Under the pieces are notes generated by a model. The model was given only the letters and a program-made list of their open reading frames with translations. It was not told the origin of the DNA and searched no databases. A stretch of DNA of 64,000 bases from Ophiodon elongatus (taxonomy: Eukaryota; Chordata; Actinopteri; Perciformes; Hexagrammidae), in NCBI GenBank assembly GCA_016806645.1, contig JACSYO010002116.1, positions 1,042,501-1,106,500 of the forward strand, read 5' to 3'. A program made the translations under genes and the position numbers. This document shows positions 1 through 12,400 of this stretch, piece by piece. Each line of letters opens with the position of its first letter. Within the stretch, counting starts at the first letter, position 1.

Positions 1-2160
1 AGAAGCCTGGAATTTTTGTTGCTCATTACATTATAATTGCCATTTTTGCTTTGTCATCAGCAGCCTAAATCGGGCATGTCTCGTAGCTAGATCTTTGCCA
101 TATTTAAAAAATAACATATCACAATCAGTGCAAGTATCCATCCAATCCTGGTTCTCCCGTGAAGGAGCTCCAATCTCGATTGTTTGGGCAGATCACAGAT
201 TGCTGTAAGCAGTATCGGCTGTTACGGATCACAGGGTCTATTTGAAGCCTTCTATTATGGTGTAGCATTATTAATTCATTCAGCTATTCTTAACAACATT
301 GTATATTAAAAGATGATAAAGTATTATGAATTGACAACTAATTATTTATTGACAGGCAACATGTGTAACATCGTCCACTCTCGCTCTTAGAGACACTTTC
401 TCTCATAATCCCTTTTTCATACAAAGGTCATACAATACGCTAAAGAAGACCCCTCGTTACACAAAACGTGTAATACAACCGTCTCTAGTGTTTGTGGTCC
501 CGACATGCCGGCTGTCTTGTTTGCAGAGACTCTATTAGACAACCTCTACTGCCTGCTTAGGAGCAGAGCAACACTGTTATACAGAACATCGAGGCAGAAT
601 AATGGCACAACAGTGCTGTCTTGAACAGGCTGTGTAAAAGGGGCTTTAGAGACGCAACTCACAACACCGGTGATATAATTTAAGCAGCGCAGAGAGAAAT
701 TGTCTGCAACTTCTGATCGGCACTTCAGATGGTCCTTTCTAGTCTTTCAAGCCGAGTGAGCTGACTCTTGATTGCAATCGACCATGCGGGTTGGGTGATA
801 GGACCGATTTTTCTTATTGGCCATCATCAACCCTTCCACCAGTGATCATTGATGTATTCGGATGTGGGGTTGGAGGTCACATGGGCATGCTTGTTGCATC
901 TACCAGCGTCTAACAACTGCAGTCATTCAAAGCTGATGTATTTGTGCTATTGCTCAACCTTCTCTCTCACTGGCTCATGAAGCTGAAATGGCATTAAATT
1001 GTCTCTAAAGGGTGCTTCTCTCTTGCCAACAATAGATCTGCAGGGGGTTGATAGGGCTGTTGATCCAATGATTAATTTGCCAGGCACAGAGATTTCTAGC
1101 TTTCAGGAACTTACTCTCTGGCTCCTACAGTTTTTGAAACCTCCCCTGGCTGCTGGAATATTCACCTGCAGGAAGATAAAGAACAGCACTGAAGCAGCAG
1201 CTAGTATTTCATGAGCCAAAATATTTTCATTACTCCATTTTACAAATTTGGGAGGTCAAATAGTAATGGCATATTTCCATATCCAATTAAACAGTGTGGA
1301 AAACAGTATTAGACTGGTCGAGTTATTTTGCCACAGATAATTAAATGAAAGCAACATTTGAAACATGGTGATACTGTAATATGCTGAACTGTAATTGTGT
1401 GTGAATTGCCTTTTCTCACAGTCTGCATTTAAAGGAAAGCATTAAAGTGGCAGTACCCACTGTTTGTAGGTTGTTCCTACTGCCACGCTAGCGAAGTGGA
1501 TCATATTTCTCCACATCATAATTTATTGTCTCTCATGTGCTCTAATCCATCATGGAATAAATGTTACCAGCCATATCATCATTCAGTTCACTTGAAATGC
1601 AAAGTGTCGCCAGAATCAGAAAATCACTGTTTTATTATTAAGTTTGCATCCTTCTCACTGTCATACGTTTCTTTTTAGACTGCAACACTGTTTTTAAGCC
1701 TACAGCCACGGCTTTCTTTCTTCTTTCTTGCATGCAGTCTTTTTTAAGCAACATGATAATGCTGAGATGGTAGAGGATAACTCTGCCAACTGAGTGATGT
1801 CCTTTAAAAAGAGGAATTAGCTAACTTCATCTCATTTACTCTTTCTGTTTCTTTTAGTCGTGGCTAGATGGTAACCCACAATATGCAAAACATTTTGGGA
1901 GACTCACTGCCCAGTGACCTATCTTATTCAAGCTCAATGCCTGACCTTAACCATCAGCAATTGTGGGGCACCATTTAGACACGACCGTGCCTTCTTGTCT
2001 CTTCTCTTCAAAAAGTTTTATTATTTTACTCTTTTTCTGACTAAGTGGTATAAAGTGAATACTGCCTCATGTGACGGCATGTGAGACCCGCTCGATATTT
2101 CTTGTCTTGACAAATTTTTAATAGACTGTAAATGAAGGCAGGGAATTACAACTAGACATT

Positions 2161-2164
2161 AATT

Positions 2165-2195
<31 letters not shown>

Positions 2196-2198
2196 TTA
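2161..2198. repeat. (ATT)n microsatellite
   Basis: Run of ATT units with one interruption. Confidence 0.9.
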
Positions 2199-3191
2199 CT
2201 ATACATGTTCAACGCACAATCAGGCACAGTCTTGGCAATCCAGTTGATGTTTCAGACAAAGGATTGTGCGTCAATAAGATCGGTAGCATGACGAACTGAT
2301 CTAGAAGGGGAAAAGAAGATGCAGAATAGCAGCAAATTGCTCAAACTGTGGTCCCTTGTTCATAATGATCAGTTTAAATGGTTCCTTGAAAGAATGCTTT
2401 TTACACACTTTTTTAGGATATACTGTAATTGAGACAGTTGAAGCGCTATGCATCCAGGGATATTTGACTTCCATCCCTTTTGTTGTTTCAAATGGTCATT
2501 GACATTTGCTCATCCTCATTACAGATGATTATTTTACGGTATTGAGCATCATAACCATTACCTAAATAGCGGTCCTGTTATTATTGTGACTTTTCAAACA
2601 GGATTTTCCAAAATGTCATTGGCTCGATATTCTCATTTGCGCTGCAGAATAAAAACAAAGCATATATAGGAGGGAGCAACTTAATGTTTTGATCTCACTT
2701 ACATGAGGTACAGTACACTCTTGGTGACTGATTGCTTTGCATATTTAAAGGAAGACTATCTAAAACTTAAATTCTCAATGAGTCGACACTTCAAAGAAAG
2801 AAGCAGAGAGCTAGATTTGGTATTAAGCACCAAAAAATGTTTTTCTTTCATGTATCATTAAGCATATTTATATATAATACTTCCATTCCCAGTAGAAATA
2901 TACATCCTGTTTCAGAGTCCTGTCCTTGAAAATCTGGTAATCAAAGATCACAGTATGTTTAGTGAAGTGGTACTCGTTCATATGCAGGTGGTTTGGCTGT
3001 GCTCTATGTATTGTTTGTGACCTTCCCAGTGGCGTGCTGGTGTGCAAAGCTCTGTGAAGTAGAAGTGTTCCTCTTTAGTGTTCTTCAGTTTACAGAGCAG
3101 AGATTGCTCTGTGTTTTTCACGGCGGACAAAGTTGCTCATGGAGAAAATAGTCCTCTGTGAAGCAGGCAACGCAGACCGACATTTTGCCCC

Positions 3192-3230
3192 CATACACAC
3201 ACACACGCACACACGCGCACACACACACAG
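3192..3230. repeat. (CA)n microsatellite with CG interruptions
   Basis: CA repeats interrupted by cgca steps. Confidence 0.9.
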
Positions 3231-4189
3231 AACATGGCTGGACACAGTCGGATACATCTGCATACATAGATGAACAAGTTGACAAGCTATTACAATTAAA
3301 TAGTGCAGTATTGTACTCATTATCAAATCAACACCGTTTTCTGAGCAAAGTGCAGGGTAGCTTTGTTAATACCTTATGCATGACCTTATTTACAACGAAC
3401 AGCTCCATGACTAACTAATCTCTATGTTGTTGACATGCATACAATGCTAAGATAAAGCCGGAGGAAGGCACATTTCATGAGTGACATCCTGAATGAAGAG
3501 AAAATAGCTTACGTACACCCACACAAGCTGGGAGGTTATAAACATGATTCACCAGCAGTTTGCAGTGAGGCTATACATACTAGTGTAACTGTAAAGACGT
3601 ATAGTATTTTAAGGATCTAATGCTCTGTAAATGGTTTGTGAAAAACAAAAGATTTGGCTATAAGTGACGTTTTTTTTGCAAGCCTCTTTCATTGCCTCAC
3701 ATGCTTTTATTTCCTTCACAGTTGAGCCTTTGTTGCTGCCTTGTGTATCTGTAGTAATATTTGTTTCCTCTTAATTGTATAATCATTTGCCTTTGTAAAT
3801 GGTGACAGAGATTTATGTTTGTTCATTTTGTTTTTCTCATCAATCTCCAATGGTAGCCAAATGGAACATCACAAGAATACAAACATTTTTTTTGACTGAT
3901 ATTTTCAGGCTCAAAACCTAACTGCCTATGTCCAATCAAGTAAAAGAGCAAAGCAGCCTCAACATTTCATGAAGCAAGAGTTCAAAGTTAAGTGCAGGAC
4001 TTGTGATGAAATCTCAAAGCTTAATAATATCTCTACTCCCGTTCACGGTTTTGATCTGTTATCTTTCTCTACTTAATATTGAATGAAATGTCCAGATCCA
4101 TCTTCTCGAGGGGGCAACAGTCTTTCAGCATTTTGTATAAACCGTCTCTCACTGACGAAAGTGAGTCATACACACTGGCCATTAAAATT

Positions 4190-5112
4190 CATCCATCCAT
4201 CCATCCATTGGCAACTGCTTATCCGGGGTCGGGTCGTGGTGGCAGCAGGCCTAGCAGGCCGACCCAGGCTCCCCTCTCACCTGCAACACATTCCAGCTCA
4301 TTCTGGGGGATCCCGAGGCGTTCCCAGGCCAGCTGGGAGATATAATCCCTCCAGCGTGTCCTGGGTCTTCCCCGGGGCCTCCTACCAGTTGGGCGTGCCT
4401 GGAAAACCTTTAACGGGAGGCATCCAGGAGGCATCCTGATTAGATGCCCGAACCACCTCAGCTGACTCCTTTCGATACGAAGGAGTAGCGCCTCAACTCC
4501 AAGTTCCCTCCTGATGTCCAAGCTCCTTACCCTATCTCTAAGGCTGAGCCCGGCCACCCTACAGGGACCCTCTCGTTCTCCGGGGAGAACTCCAACACGG
4601 CGGCGCTCAGCCGGGGGCTCGTGAGTATCCCCACTCCAGCCCGGCACCTCTCACCCTGGGCAACTCCAGAAAAGGACGAAGTCCAACCCTTCTCCAGGAC
4701 CTTGGTTCCAGAGCCAGTGCTGTGCGTGGAGGTGAGGCCAACTATATCTAGCTGGTACCGCTCCACCTCCTGCACCAGCTCCGACTCTTTCCCCGCTAGC
4801 GAGGTGACGTTCCATGTCCCTAGAGCTAGTCTATGCCACCGGCGATCGGCTCGCCTAGGTCCCCTGCCCGGCCCGCCGCCCGGTCTACATAGCACCCGAC
4901 CACGATGCTTATCCCTGCGGGTGGTGGGTCCACAGGATTGCTGCTCCATGATATTTCTTCGGGCTGAGCCCGACCGGGCCCCATGGGCGAAGGCCTGGCC
5001 ACCAGACGCTCGCCTACGAGCTCCCCTCCTGGGTCTGGCTCCGGGAGGGCCCCCCGGTTTCCCTGGTCCGGGCGAGGTGGCTGAAGACCGTGGGCCGCAA
5101 TTCATCTGGATT
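4190..5112 (-). mobile_element. Internally deleted APE-type non-LTR retrotransposon (LINE, RTE/Rex-like)
   Basis: Read on the minus strand, the upper part (about 5105 to 4570) encodes a GC-rich leader and the start of an apurinic-type endonuclease: LALGTWNVTSLAGKESELVQ, later GVAQGERCRAGVGILTSP and SPENERV. At about 4570 this joins the extreme C-terminal part of the reverse transcriptase ORF in a different frame (SLRDRVRSLDIRRELGVEAL, RSQLRWFGHLIRMPPG, GRRPRGRPRTRWRDYISQLA), which runs to about 4219. The rest of the endonuclease and the catalytic reverse transcriptase core are missing. The 3' end is marked by a short (GGAT)n run (4190-4206), the usual tail of such fish LINEs. It is therefore a dead, non-autonomous copy. 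The clade is a best guess. Confidence 0.75.
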
Positions 5113-5150
5113 TTTTGTAGAAATGGCAGGTAGAAAAGAAGAACACAGTG

Positions 5151-5412
5151 ATGGCGACTGTGGCTAAGTGTTAGAGCGGATCGTCCTTCAATCAGAGGAT
5201 CGGCAATTCGATCCCCAGCTCCGCTAGTCCATGTCGATGTGTCCTTGGAACTTGGAACCCAACATTCTTTCCTGTAGGCTGTGCCTATGGTGTATGAATG
5301 TTATAGTTCTAATGGGCATCAGTGTGTAAATGGGTCTGAATGGCTGAATGATATGTAGCGCTCTGAGTGGTCGAGAAGCTAGAGAAGCACTTTACAAGTC
5401 CATTTACCTTTT
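5151..5412 (+). mobile_element. tRNA-derived SINE-like element, copy 1
   Basis: The head reads gactgtggctaagtgttaga and later ggcaattcgatccccagctc, resembling RNA polymerase III A and B boxes. The body shares blocks such as ccatgtcgatgtgtccttgg and gtgcctatggtgtatgaatg with a better preserved copy at 37215-37517. It ends near aagtccatttacc. It is degenerate and lacks internal segments present in copy 2, and starts about 40 bases from the 5' end of the LINE remnant. Confidence 0.65.
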
Positions 5413-5970
5413 TATCATTTCGTGATCCCAAATGAAAAGTTCGAACAAAAACAAAAGATAAATTTGCATGGATACATTTTGATTGAGAAATTTAACAAAA
5501 AACAACAAAAAAGCTATCTGCATATTTATGAGGTGTCTCATTGTTGTGGAGTACAGTGTGCTTCTGTGGGAAAGGTATCTTGGTGAGGACCCTGCCGATG
5601 GGGCTCATGTGCTGCAGACTGAGATGTACTGTGGCCCGAACAGCCTGTTGTTTGGCCCGGAGCCACCATTCTTGTCCTGTCAGCTCAAATCTCATTGACT
5701 ACTCAAAATGATTTGTCAGATCCTTCAGAATCCTTGTCCAGCTTGCAGCACTGATTAAGAATTTAACAAACATCAGCTTCACAACTTGAAACATAGCTCA
5801 AAACGTTGACAGCGTGGAATGATAGATTTAAAGGTGAGGGATGGTTTAGATTCATGAAACAAACTAAAACTAATGTGAAATTTGTTGGTTTGGCTATTCA
5901 TATTATTTTTTTTTACACAGTGAGCATGACGTCTACTTTAAAGTCCTCAATATTTAACATTGTACTTCTG

Positions 5971-6020
5971 CTCCCTCCTCCTCCTTCTCCTTCTCCTCCT
6001 CCTCCTCCTCCTCCTCCTCC

Positions 6021-6054
<34 letters not shown>
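5971..6054. repeat. Compound (CTC)n-(ATC)n microsatellite
   Basis: About 16 CTC-type units pass directly into about 11 ATC units. Confidence 0.95.
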
Positions 6055-6055
<1 letters not shown>

Positions 6056-6396
6056 TATATGATTACTGGTAAAGTATTCTGTATTGCTTACAAAGTGTGA
6101 CAATATATTGCAGCATTTAGTGGTGAAGCTTGACTAGAGGGTCCAAATAGCATACTAATGGCTGGCGCTTGTTGTCTTGGTAACCAGCTCAGATTTAAAC
6201 ATAGGCACTGGGCATTCAGTGTTGAATGTCACTACAAACAGTCAGAAAATGGCAGATACGATGATTACTTCACTTACAGCTTTTACAGCTCCTCATTATT
6301 TATGAATGAGGTGTTTGGCACCTTTGTCTCTCAGAGACCTGCTCCATTTTGATCTATTCTTCCCATCCATCTGATTTTTTTCTTTCTCCCAATTAG

Positions 6397-6498
6397 CTGG
6401 CATCTTGGGACTCTACTCGTGGTTTGAATGGTAGCCTGAAGGAGAATCGGATAGAGAGCGGTATGCAGGGAGTGACGCTGAAGATTGTAACATTACTG
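6397..6498 (+). CDS. grid1: grid1 exon: amino-terminal-domain to S1 linker
   Basis: 34 codons, phase 0 at both ends. The acceptor is cccaattag and the donor is ctg|gtaagt, which is close to consensus. The reading begins LASWDSTRGLNGSL, the conserved linker after the amino-terminal domain in delta receptors, and ends MQGVTLKIVTLL, the first strand of ligand-binding half S1. The next exon continues directly with EEPFVMVAEN. The exon before it, which should end in the final part of the amino-terminal domain, was not found in 1-6396 and must lie upstream of the window. Confidence 0.9.
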
Positions 6499-9400
6499 GT
6501 AAGTTGTGGGAGTACAATGAATCTATTAACACTTGACCTGAGTAGGCAAATATCTGAGTAAGAAAACAAACACCACAGTATAGAGGCAAACACATTCAAT
6601 AGGTTGTTCTTTACACCCACAGATTAAGCAATAGTTTATCTGAAATACACATTTAAAAATAATACTATCAATTCTCTTTTTAACAGAAAAATGTTTGTTA
6701 CCTACTGATGAATTCATTTTGATTAATGCTACTTTGCCTTGCTTTCTCAATGTTCAGCCGCAGTAAAAGACACTTACCATCATTCCCTACAGATGTTTCA
6801 CAATAACACAATGAGTTAGCATTAAAAGCGAGCAAATAGAGCAAACAACACGAGGGCTTAATAAATTAAATCCTGTATTTATTATGAGGCTGCCTTTCAA
6901 GAAAAGACAATTTGTTACCTCAGTTAAGTGAAATACAGGCTCTGTTTGCTTTTTGAGAATTTACTGCAATAAACAAAAGTTTCTAGTTTCTACTGGGTTC
7001 AGTGAGCTGTTATCACAGAAGGATGGAGAACCAAAAACTTAGCACAGGATCTTGACGAACTACACCCCTTCCAATCTACTTTACACTGTTTGGTCCTACT
7101 CACTTTGAAGAGGGGATTTGAGGTTTTCCTCATCCATCTTGTTTTGTGAATCTAGAGCAACAGAAGGCCATTAAAAACAATCCTACATGGCAGCAGTTTT
7201 TCTTCACCTAACCCCTCTCTTCATTCTCCCTCTTCTTCACACATGATTTACCTGCACCATATTTATTCACATAAGTTCTGCTCAGCTCTCCCCTGGCAGT
7301 GTCACTTAATCAAGTAATTTGCCCCTGCGCACTTTAACACCTCCTGTCTTCTCTGTCCCTCTCCCCCTGTCTTCTTCAGCTTTCTTTACTCCTCCTATAC
7401 CTATTTAATTCTGCCCTGACACTTTCAACCCATAAAGAAGAACCATGGTTGGGTGCAATAAATTTAAAATTGCAATTTCCTTGTTGATTAACCATAGCAG
7501 TTGCCATGGCGCCATGTGTTACAGGTCAACAGTTGCTGAGGAAACTATTTTATTATGATGAAGTTTAACTTAGACCACCTTAGAAGCTCTTCATAAAAGG
7601 TGTCACCCCGAAAGTTCTTTAGATGACTGAATGTGTCCTCGCTTCGCTCGCCAATCTGGCCGAGAGGAGATTATGGTGCATCTTGATAAATGACGTGCCT
7701 GTGATTAAGTGCACATACTCTACTCTTTTCTAAACTTCAAGGATAAAACGAGGGCTTGGAGACAAAATCCTCATACATTCACATTCCTCTGCATTACCAT
7801 TGTCAGTAATGTGTTATCCAAAAAGTACATTTATTTAAACAGGAAGAGCCTTTTGTGATGGTGGCAGAGAATATTCTGGGCCAACCCAAGAGATACAAGG
7901 GATTCTCCATTGATGTCTTGGACGCCCTGGCCAAGATCCTGGGCTTCAAGTATGACATCTACCAAGTCGGAGATGGGAAGTACGGCTCAGCACTTCCCAA
8001 TGGATCCTGGAATGGAATGATAGGAGAGCTCATTGGCAAGGTTGGTGTATTTTCTTTTTATCTCAGTCAATCAAGTCAGATTTCAGTCCAAATCTATTTA
8101 TTTTTTCTGGGACTCAGGCCACATGGTCTTGTTTTGAAATGGGATCCCAATTGTAAGGCTCAGTAAAGTAGAAAAGATTAGAAAAAAACATTGCACGGGC
8201 TAACAGCCTCTATCTGCACTTCTCCAGTTTTATCCAGTGGGTAACATCACAGAATGATTGAACTGGTTCTGATTTCTGCTTTTTGGAACGACTGATAAAG
8301 TTTGAGACCTCGACAAATGCTGTTGTCGGTCATGATGATAATTGGATTTGAATTCCCCTTGATAGATATAGAAGTTTACTTGTTTTTCATCACATAGTGG
8401 CTAAATACATTATTTCAATCTCAGATGTACATTGTTTACTTCATAAATGGTATGAAATGTTTTTGTTAAATATTTCTGTCATTTTATTACTGTTATATAC
8501 TGTACATACACTCTCGCCCACAGATTTCAACATACAATAGCAAGAGAGTGCAGAGTGGAAACACTGTGGACTTAATTATTTAGCAAAAAAGCACACTGGA
8601 ATTTAAAACCTTCATGAAGGCCTAATGATCTCCCTGGTTATTAGCTTAAAAGTCAACACTGGGTAGATGAATGATGCTGATGAAAGATCATTGTGTCAGA
8701 AAATCTATAGGTGTTCGCCCTGATGATAGCTTAAATGTGTACTGAGAAATTGTCTGACATACATTTCAAAATGTAAAACGTGGACTGGTTCCTTCTGTTA
8801 GGGAATGTCAAAGGAAGCTCTTTTGAAAAATAAAAATGTTGCATGATGGAGACACAAGAGCAAAGATCACAGGGTTTAAGGAGTATTTGAAGTCCTCCAC
8901 AAGTGTTGTTAAAACAATTCTTCTTCAATGGTGACAAACCATCAATCAATTAATTGAAGTCAAATATGCTAGATTTTCCTTGAATGACTAACAACATGCA
9001 GTCTTAACCATATTATGTTGTTTTATAATGAAATATTATAAAGTTGCAAAAACATATGACTCTCCCTCCACAGCGAGCTGACTTGGCAATATCAGCCATC
9101 ACCATCACCCCGGAGCGTGAGAGTGTGGTGGATTTTAGCAAACGCTATCTGGACTATTCAGTGGGAATCCTGATGCGCAAGTCAGAGGAAAAGATCAACA
9201 TTTTCTCTTTGCTGGCACCATTTGACTTGGCAGTGTGGGCGTGCATTGCCGCAGCTATCCCTGTGGTAGGCATTATGATCTTCCTGCTCAGGCGCATCCA
9301 GGCAGTGCGCTGCCAGAACAATGCAGGAGGCCACCCGCCACCTTCTGTCTCCACTTCACTTCAGAGTGCCATCTGGATTGTCTACGGTGCTTTTGTTCAA

Positions 9401-12400
9401 CAAGGTGGGTTGTATAGTTTAAGTCTAAGCAACATGAAAGGACAGTGGATGCAAATGTATGTATTTGATATATATAGGAGGGCCAAGACTAGGCAGGTTT
9501 TCATTCTACCAAATCATACACCAACCTCTTACTAGGTAACACTTCTGTGTTTGAAGATGTGTTAACTGATAAAGTCAATTTCATTGATAAATAAATGAAA
9601 ACCTTCCTCCTCTTGACCTTCAGTGATGCATCTTGGGAGACTAAGCACCAAGCAAGCAGAACTTAAATATCCAACCCTAAATCTAAGCAAAATAATAGCT
9701 AAAGAACACTAAAAAGTACTTCAATGGATCAAGGACAGAAGATTAATATAAAAGGGGTCCAATCAATGAAAATGCACATGTGGATGTCAGTAAACAACAA
9801 ATGCTGATTCAGTAGTGAGTCTGTTTGAGGCCCAACGCCCACCATAGCATTTTCTAAAGGTGCCCTTGTCAAGGAGAACATCCCATCTTTAGGTCTGGTG
9901 GTGATCCAGGTATGTCCGGTTTGGATAAATGACTTCTTCAGCAGCTGATGTTGTAGCCTGAACAGCATCTATCAAAGTCTGGCACACTGCCTATGAGCCT
10001 TTTTTTAACCCAGCACCCACTATATTTCAAGAGACGCTAAATTCCATCCTTTCTCTCTGCCTCTCTTTTGGCTTGCGTTTCAACGTCGCCACTTTCCGTT
10101 TGTCAAGTGAATTGCTTTTTTTCTTGGGATGACGTAGGTCGCTTTGATATGGATCTGACTTCTGATGCATTATGTGCCATTTTCAGATAGCATAAACTTG
10201 GCAACCGTAACCCTCCAATGATTTCATAATGATATGCCAACACTTGGCTGGGTTTTGTTCTATGTTCATGCAGATTAAACAATCCACCCACAGACACACT
10301 GACTTTCCACAGTGCCTTTTTAAGAAAGGGACTGCCCTTCTCTCCTTCCATAAGAAGGTTGGTTAGAGGTAGGAAATAATCTGAATTTGTATACAAGAAC
10401 TGGCGAAAATAACACTTTTTCATTGCGATTAGAGAGTTAAAACAATTTCAAAGATGAAAGACTGCATCACAGTGGACAGTTGCAGTGGGGAAGGATCCAG
10501 TAAAGTTTCAAGATACACATTTCACACTCGATGACCTTACGAAATCCATCAAAGCCATATGTAATAAAAATGACTGATGCCGGAGTGCTATGCATCTGAC
10601 AAGGCCTTCAGTTTTTTTCCCCAAACTGTCCTAAGGGCACAGCTGTGTTGATTGTGACACTTTCAGGCAAATATGTTTTCATTACATTTCACACTCCTGA
10701 ATCTCTTAGATGACATTTCCATGTCTTTACTCTTCAAAATTAGAATGTGTGCTGACATTTTTCTCATGCAACTCAAATACTGTTGGATATTTGGAGAGAA
10801 AGAGTCGGTATGACAGAGAAAAAGTGAGTATAGAAAAGCTAATGTGACGAACCAGTCTTTTCTCCTCAAAAAAAACAAGGAAGGACAAAGGACTAAAGAC
10901 ACAAAGTAAAGAGCATTAAAAGGACAGGAAGAAAAATAAATATAACGGAGAACTGCACTCATTAATAAAACTGGATTGGATGTGTAATAGAATTTAAAAG
11001 TGTGCAAGTAACAGTGCAGACTAGATGGTTTTGAATACATTTTCTTGAGGAAATGAGTGATGCCAACACAAAATCATCATATGCATGCAGTCAACTGCTC
11101 CAATGTTTTGTTAGTTTTTTCCACCTTTATTTATCCAGGAGGGAGTCTCACTGAGAGCAACGCTCTCTTTTTCAGGAACGCCCTGATCAACATTCACTCA
11201 GTTACATGTTAACACCCGGAAGCTGTACAACTACAGTCTGATCCGCTGGCCACTGAGCAGCTGCACTGGAGCAGTTGGGCTTAAGGGCCTTGCTCAAGAG
11301 CACCTCAGTAGTGGTAAAGAGGGAGCAAGCAAGTGCTGCTTTTCACTTCTGGTCACAAGCTCATTTAAATATGACCATATACAGCAGATTTAACAGAACA
11401 TGGTGGGTACTTTTAAAAGGCATGTAAAATGTGCATTTCAGTAGAGAACTGCCCAATAATCAGTTGACCATTAAACATTTTAATAAGATTCATGATATAG
11501 ACATATTTTCAAACCTAGAGAAAGGAGCAGGGTTTATGGAAACATGTCACTCAGTAGGTTTTATCATTGTTATAGACATACATAAAGATACTGCAAAATA
11601 CTACAAAATCCCTTTTTGCTGATAAAGTATGACTATATTGTACCGGAACAATCATATTATTTGCCAGTCACGCACAGAAAATGGTAATGTCTGTTTTCTC
11701 ATCGAGTTGACCAATCTCTTAAAAGCTTGTTTGAAATGCACAAAATAATCCCAGCGACTCAAAACATAAGGTATTAAGATTAAAAAAAGCTTTTCTTTTC
11801 TTGGCCCTCTCATAATATATAAATAACTGAAAAAACAAGACCCAGATAATAATAATAATAAAGCATGCCTACACCTTTTGGCAGTATTAGAACTTCCAAT
11901 TGAGATGTATGACATGTACAAATGGGTTGCTTAAATGGGACTGCAGTGCATATTATGTTTTTGTATTCACACTAGAGCAGGGATATGAGATGATGTTTTT
12001 ATACCCATGTGTTTATAACTGCTCCTCCACAGGCAGTGACTCCATCCTGGGATCGGTGGCTCTGCGTATTGTCATGGGCAGCTGGTGGCTCTTCACGCTC
12101 ATTGTCTGTTCATCCTACACAGCAAACCTGGCCGCCTACCTCACAGTGTCACGCATGGACAATGCTGTCCGGTAAGGCACAATATTGTACCTTTTAATGT
12201 TTACATTGTTTGAACTGCAAAAAGGAACTGATTTGTCCACGCTGCATGGGTTTTAAAGTACACATGTACTGTATACACCTACAGTAATGGATAAGAGAGG
12301 AATAATCAAGGTCCTATTATTCTGTTGTATTTTACCTTGCAGTGTGTCATTTCTTTCTTTATTATTCTCATAGTGGGAATAGTACACACTTTAAACATTG

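Larger units (their letters stand above)
1..6396 (+). other. Part of a large grid1 intron
   Basis: Non-coding. No exon of the amino-terminal domain was recognised by eye. Contents: a TTA microsatellite (2161-2198), a CA-type microsatellite (3192-3230), a LINE remnant (~4190-5110, minus strand), a tRNA-like SINE (5151-5412) and a CTC/ATC microsatellite (5971-6054). The rest is AT-rich sequence in which I see no structure. Confidence 0.7.

Noticed and set aside
4083..5133. Plus-strand open frames of 118 and 170 codons
   Set aside because: They are shadows of the minus-strand LINE endonuclease and reverse transcriptase frames.
5160..5225. Possible functional tRNA gene
   Set aside because: Box-like motifs are present, but the segment continues into a repeat body shared with 37215-37517, so it is a SINE head.
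5806..6072. Open frame with poly-Pro and poly-His
   Set aside because: It is translation of the CTC/ATC microsatellite.
1..6396. Search for the last amino-terminal-domain exon of grid1
   Set aside because: No stretch ending in a TFGKD-like reading with a donor site was found. The preceding exon must lie outside the window.
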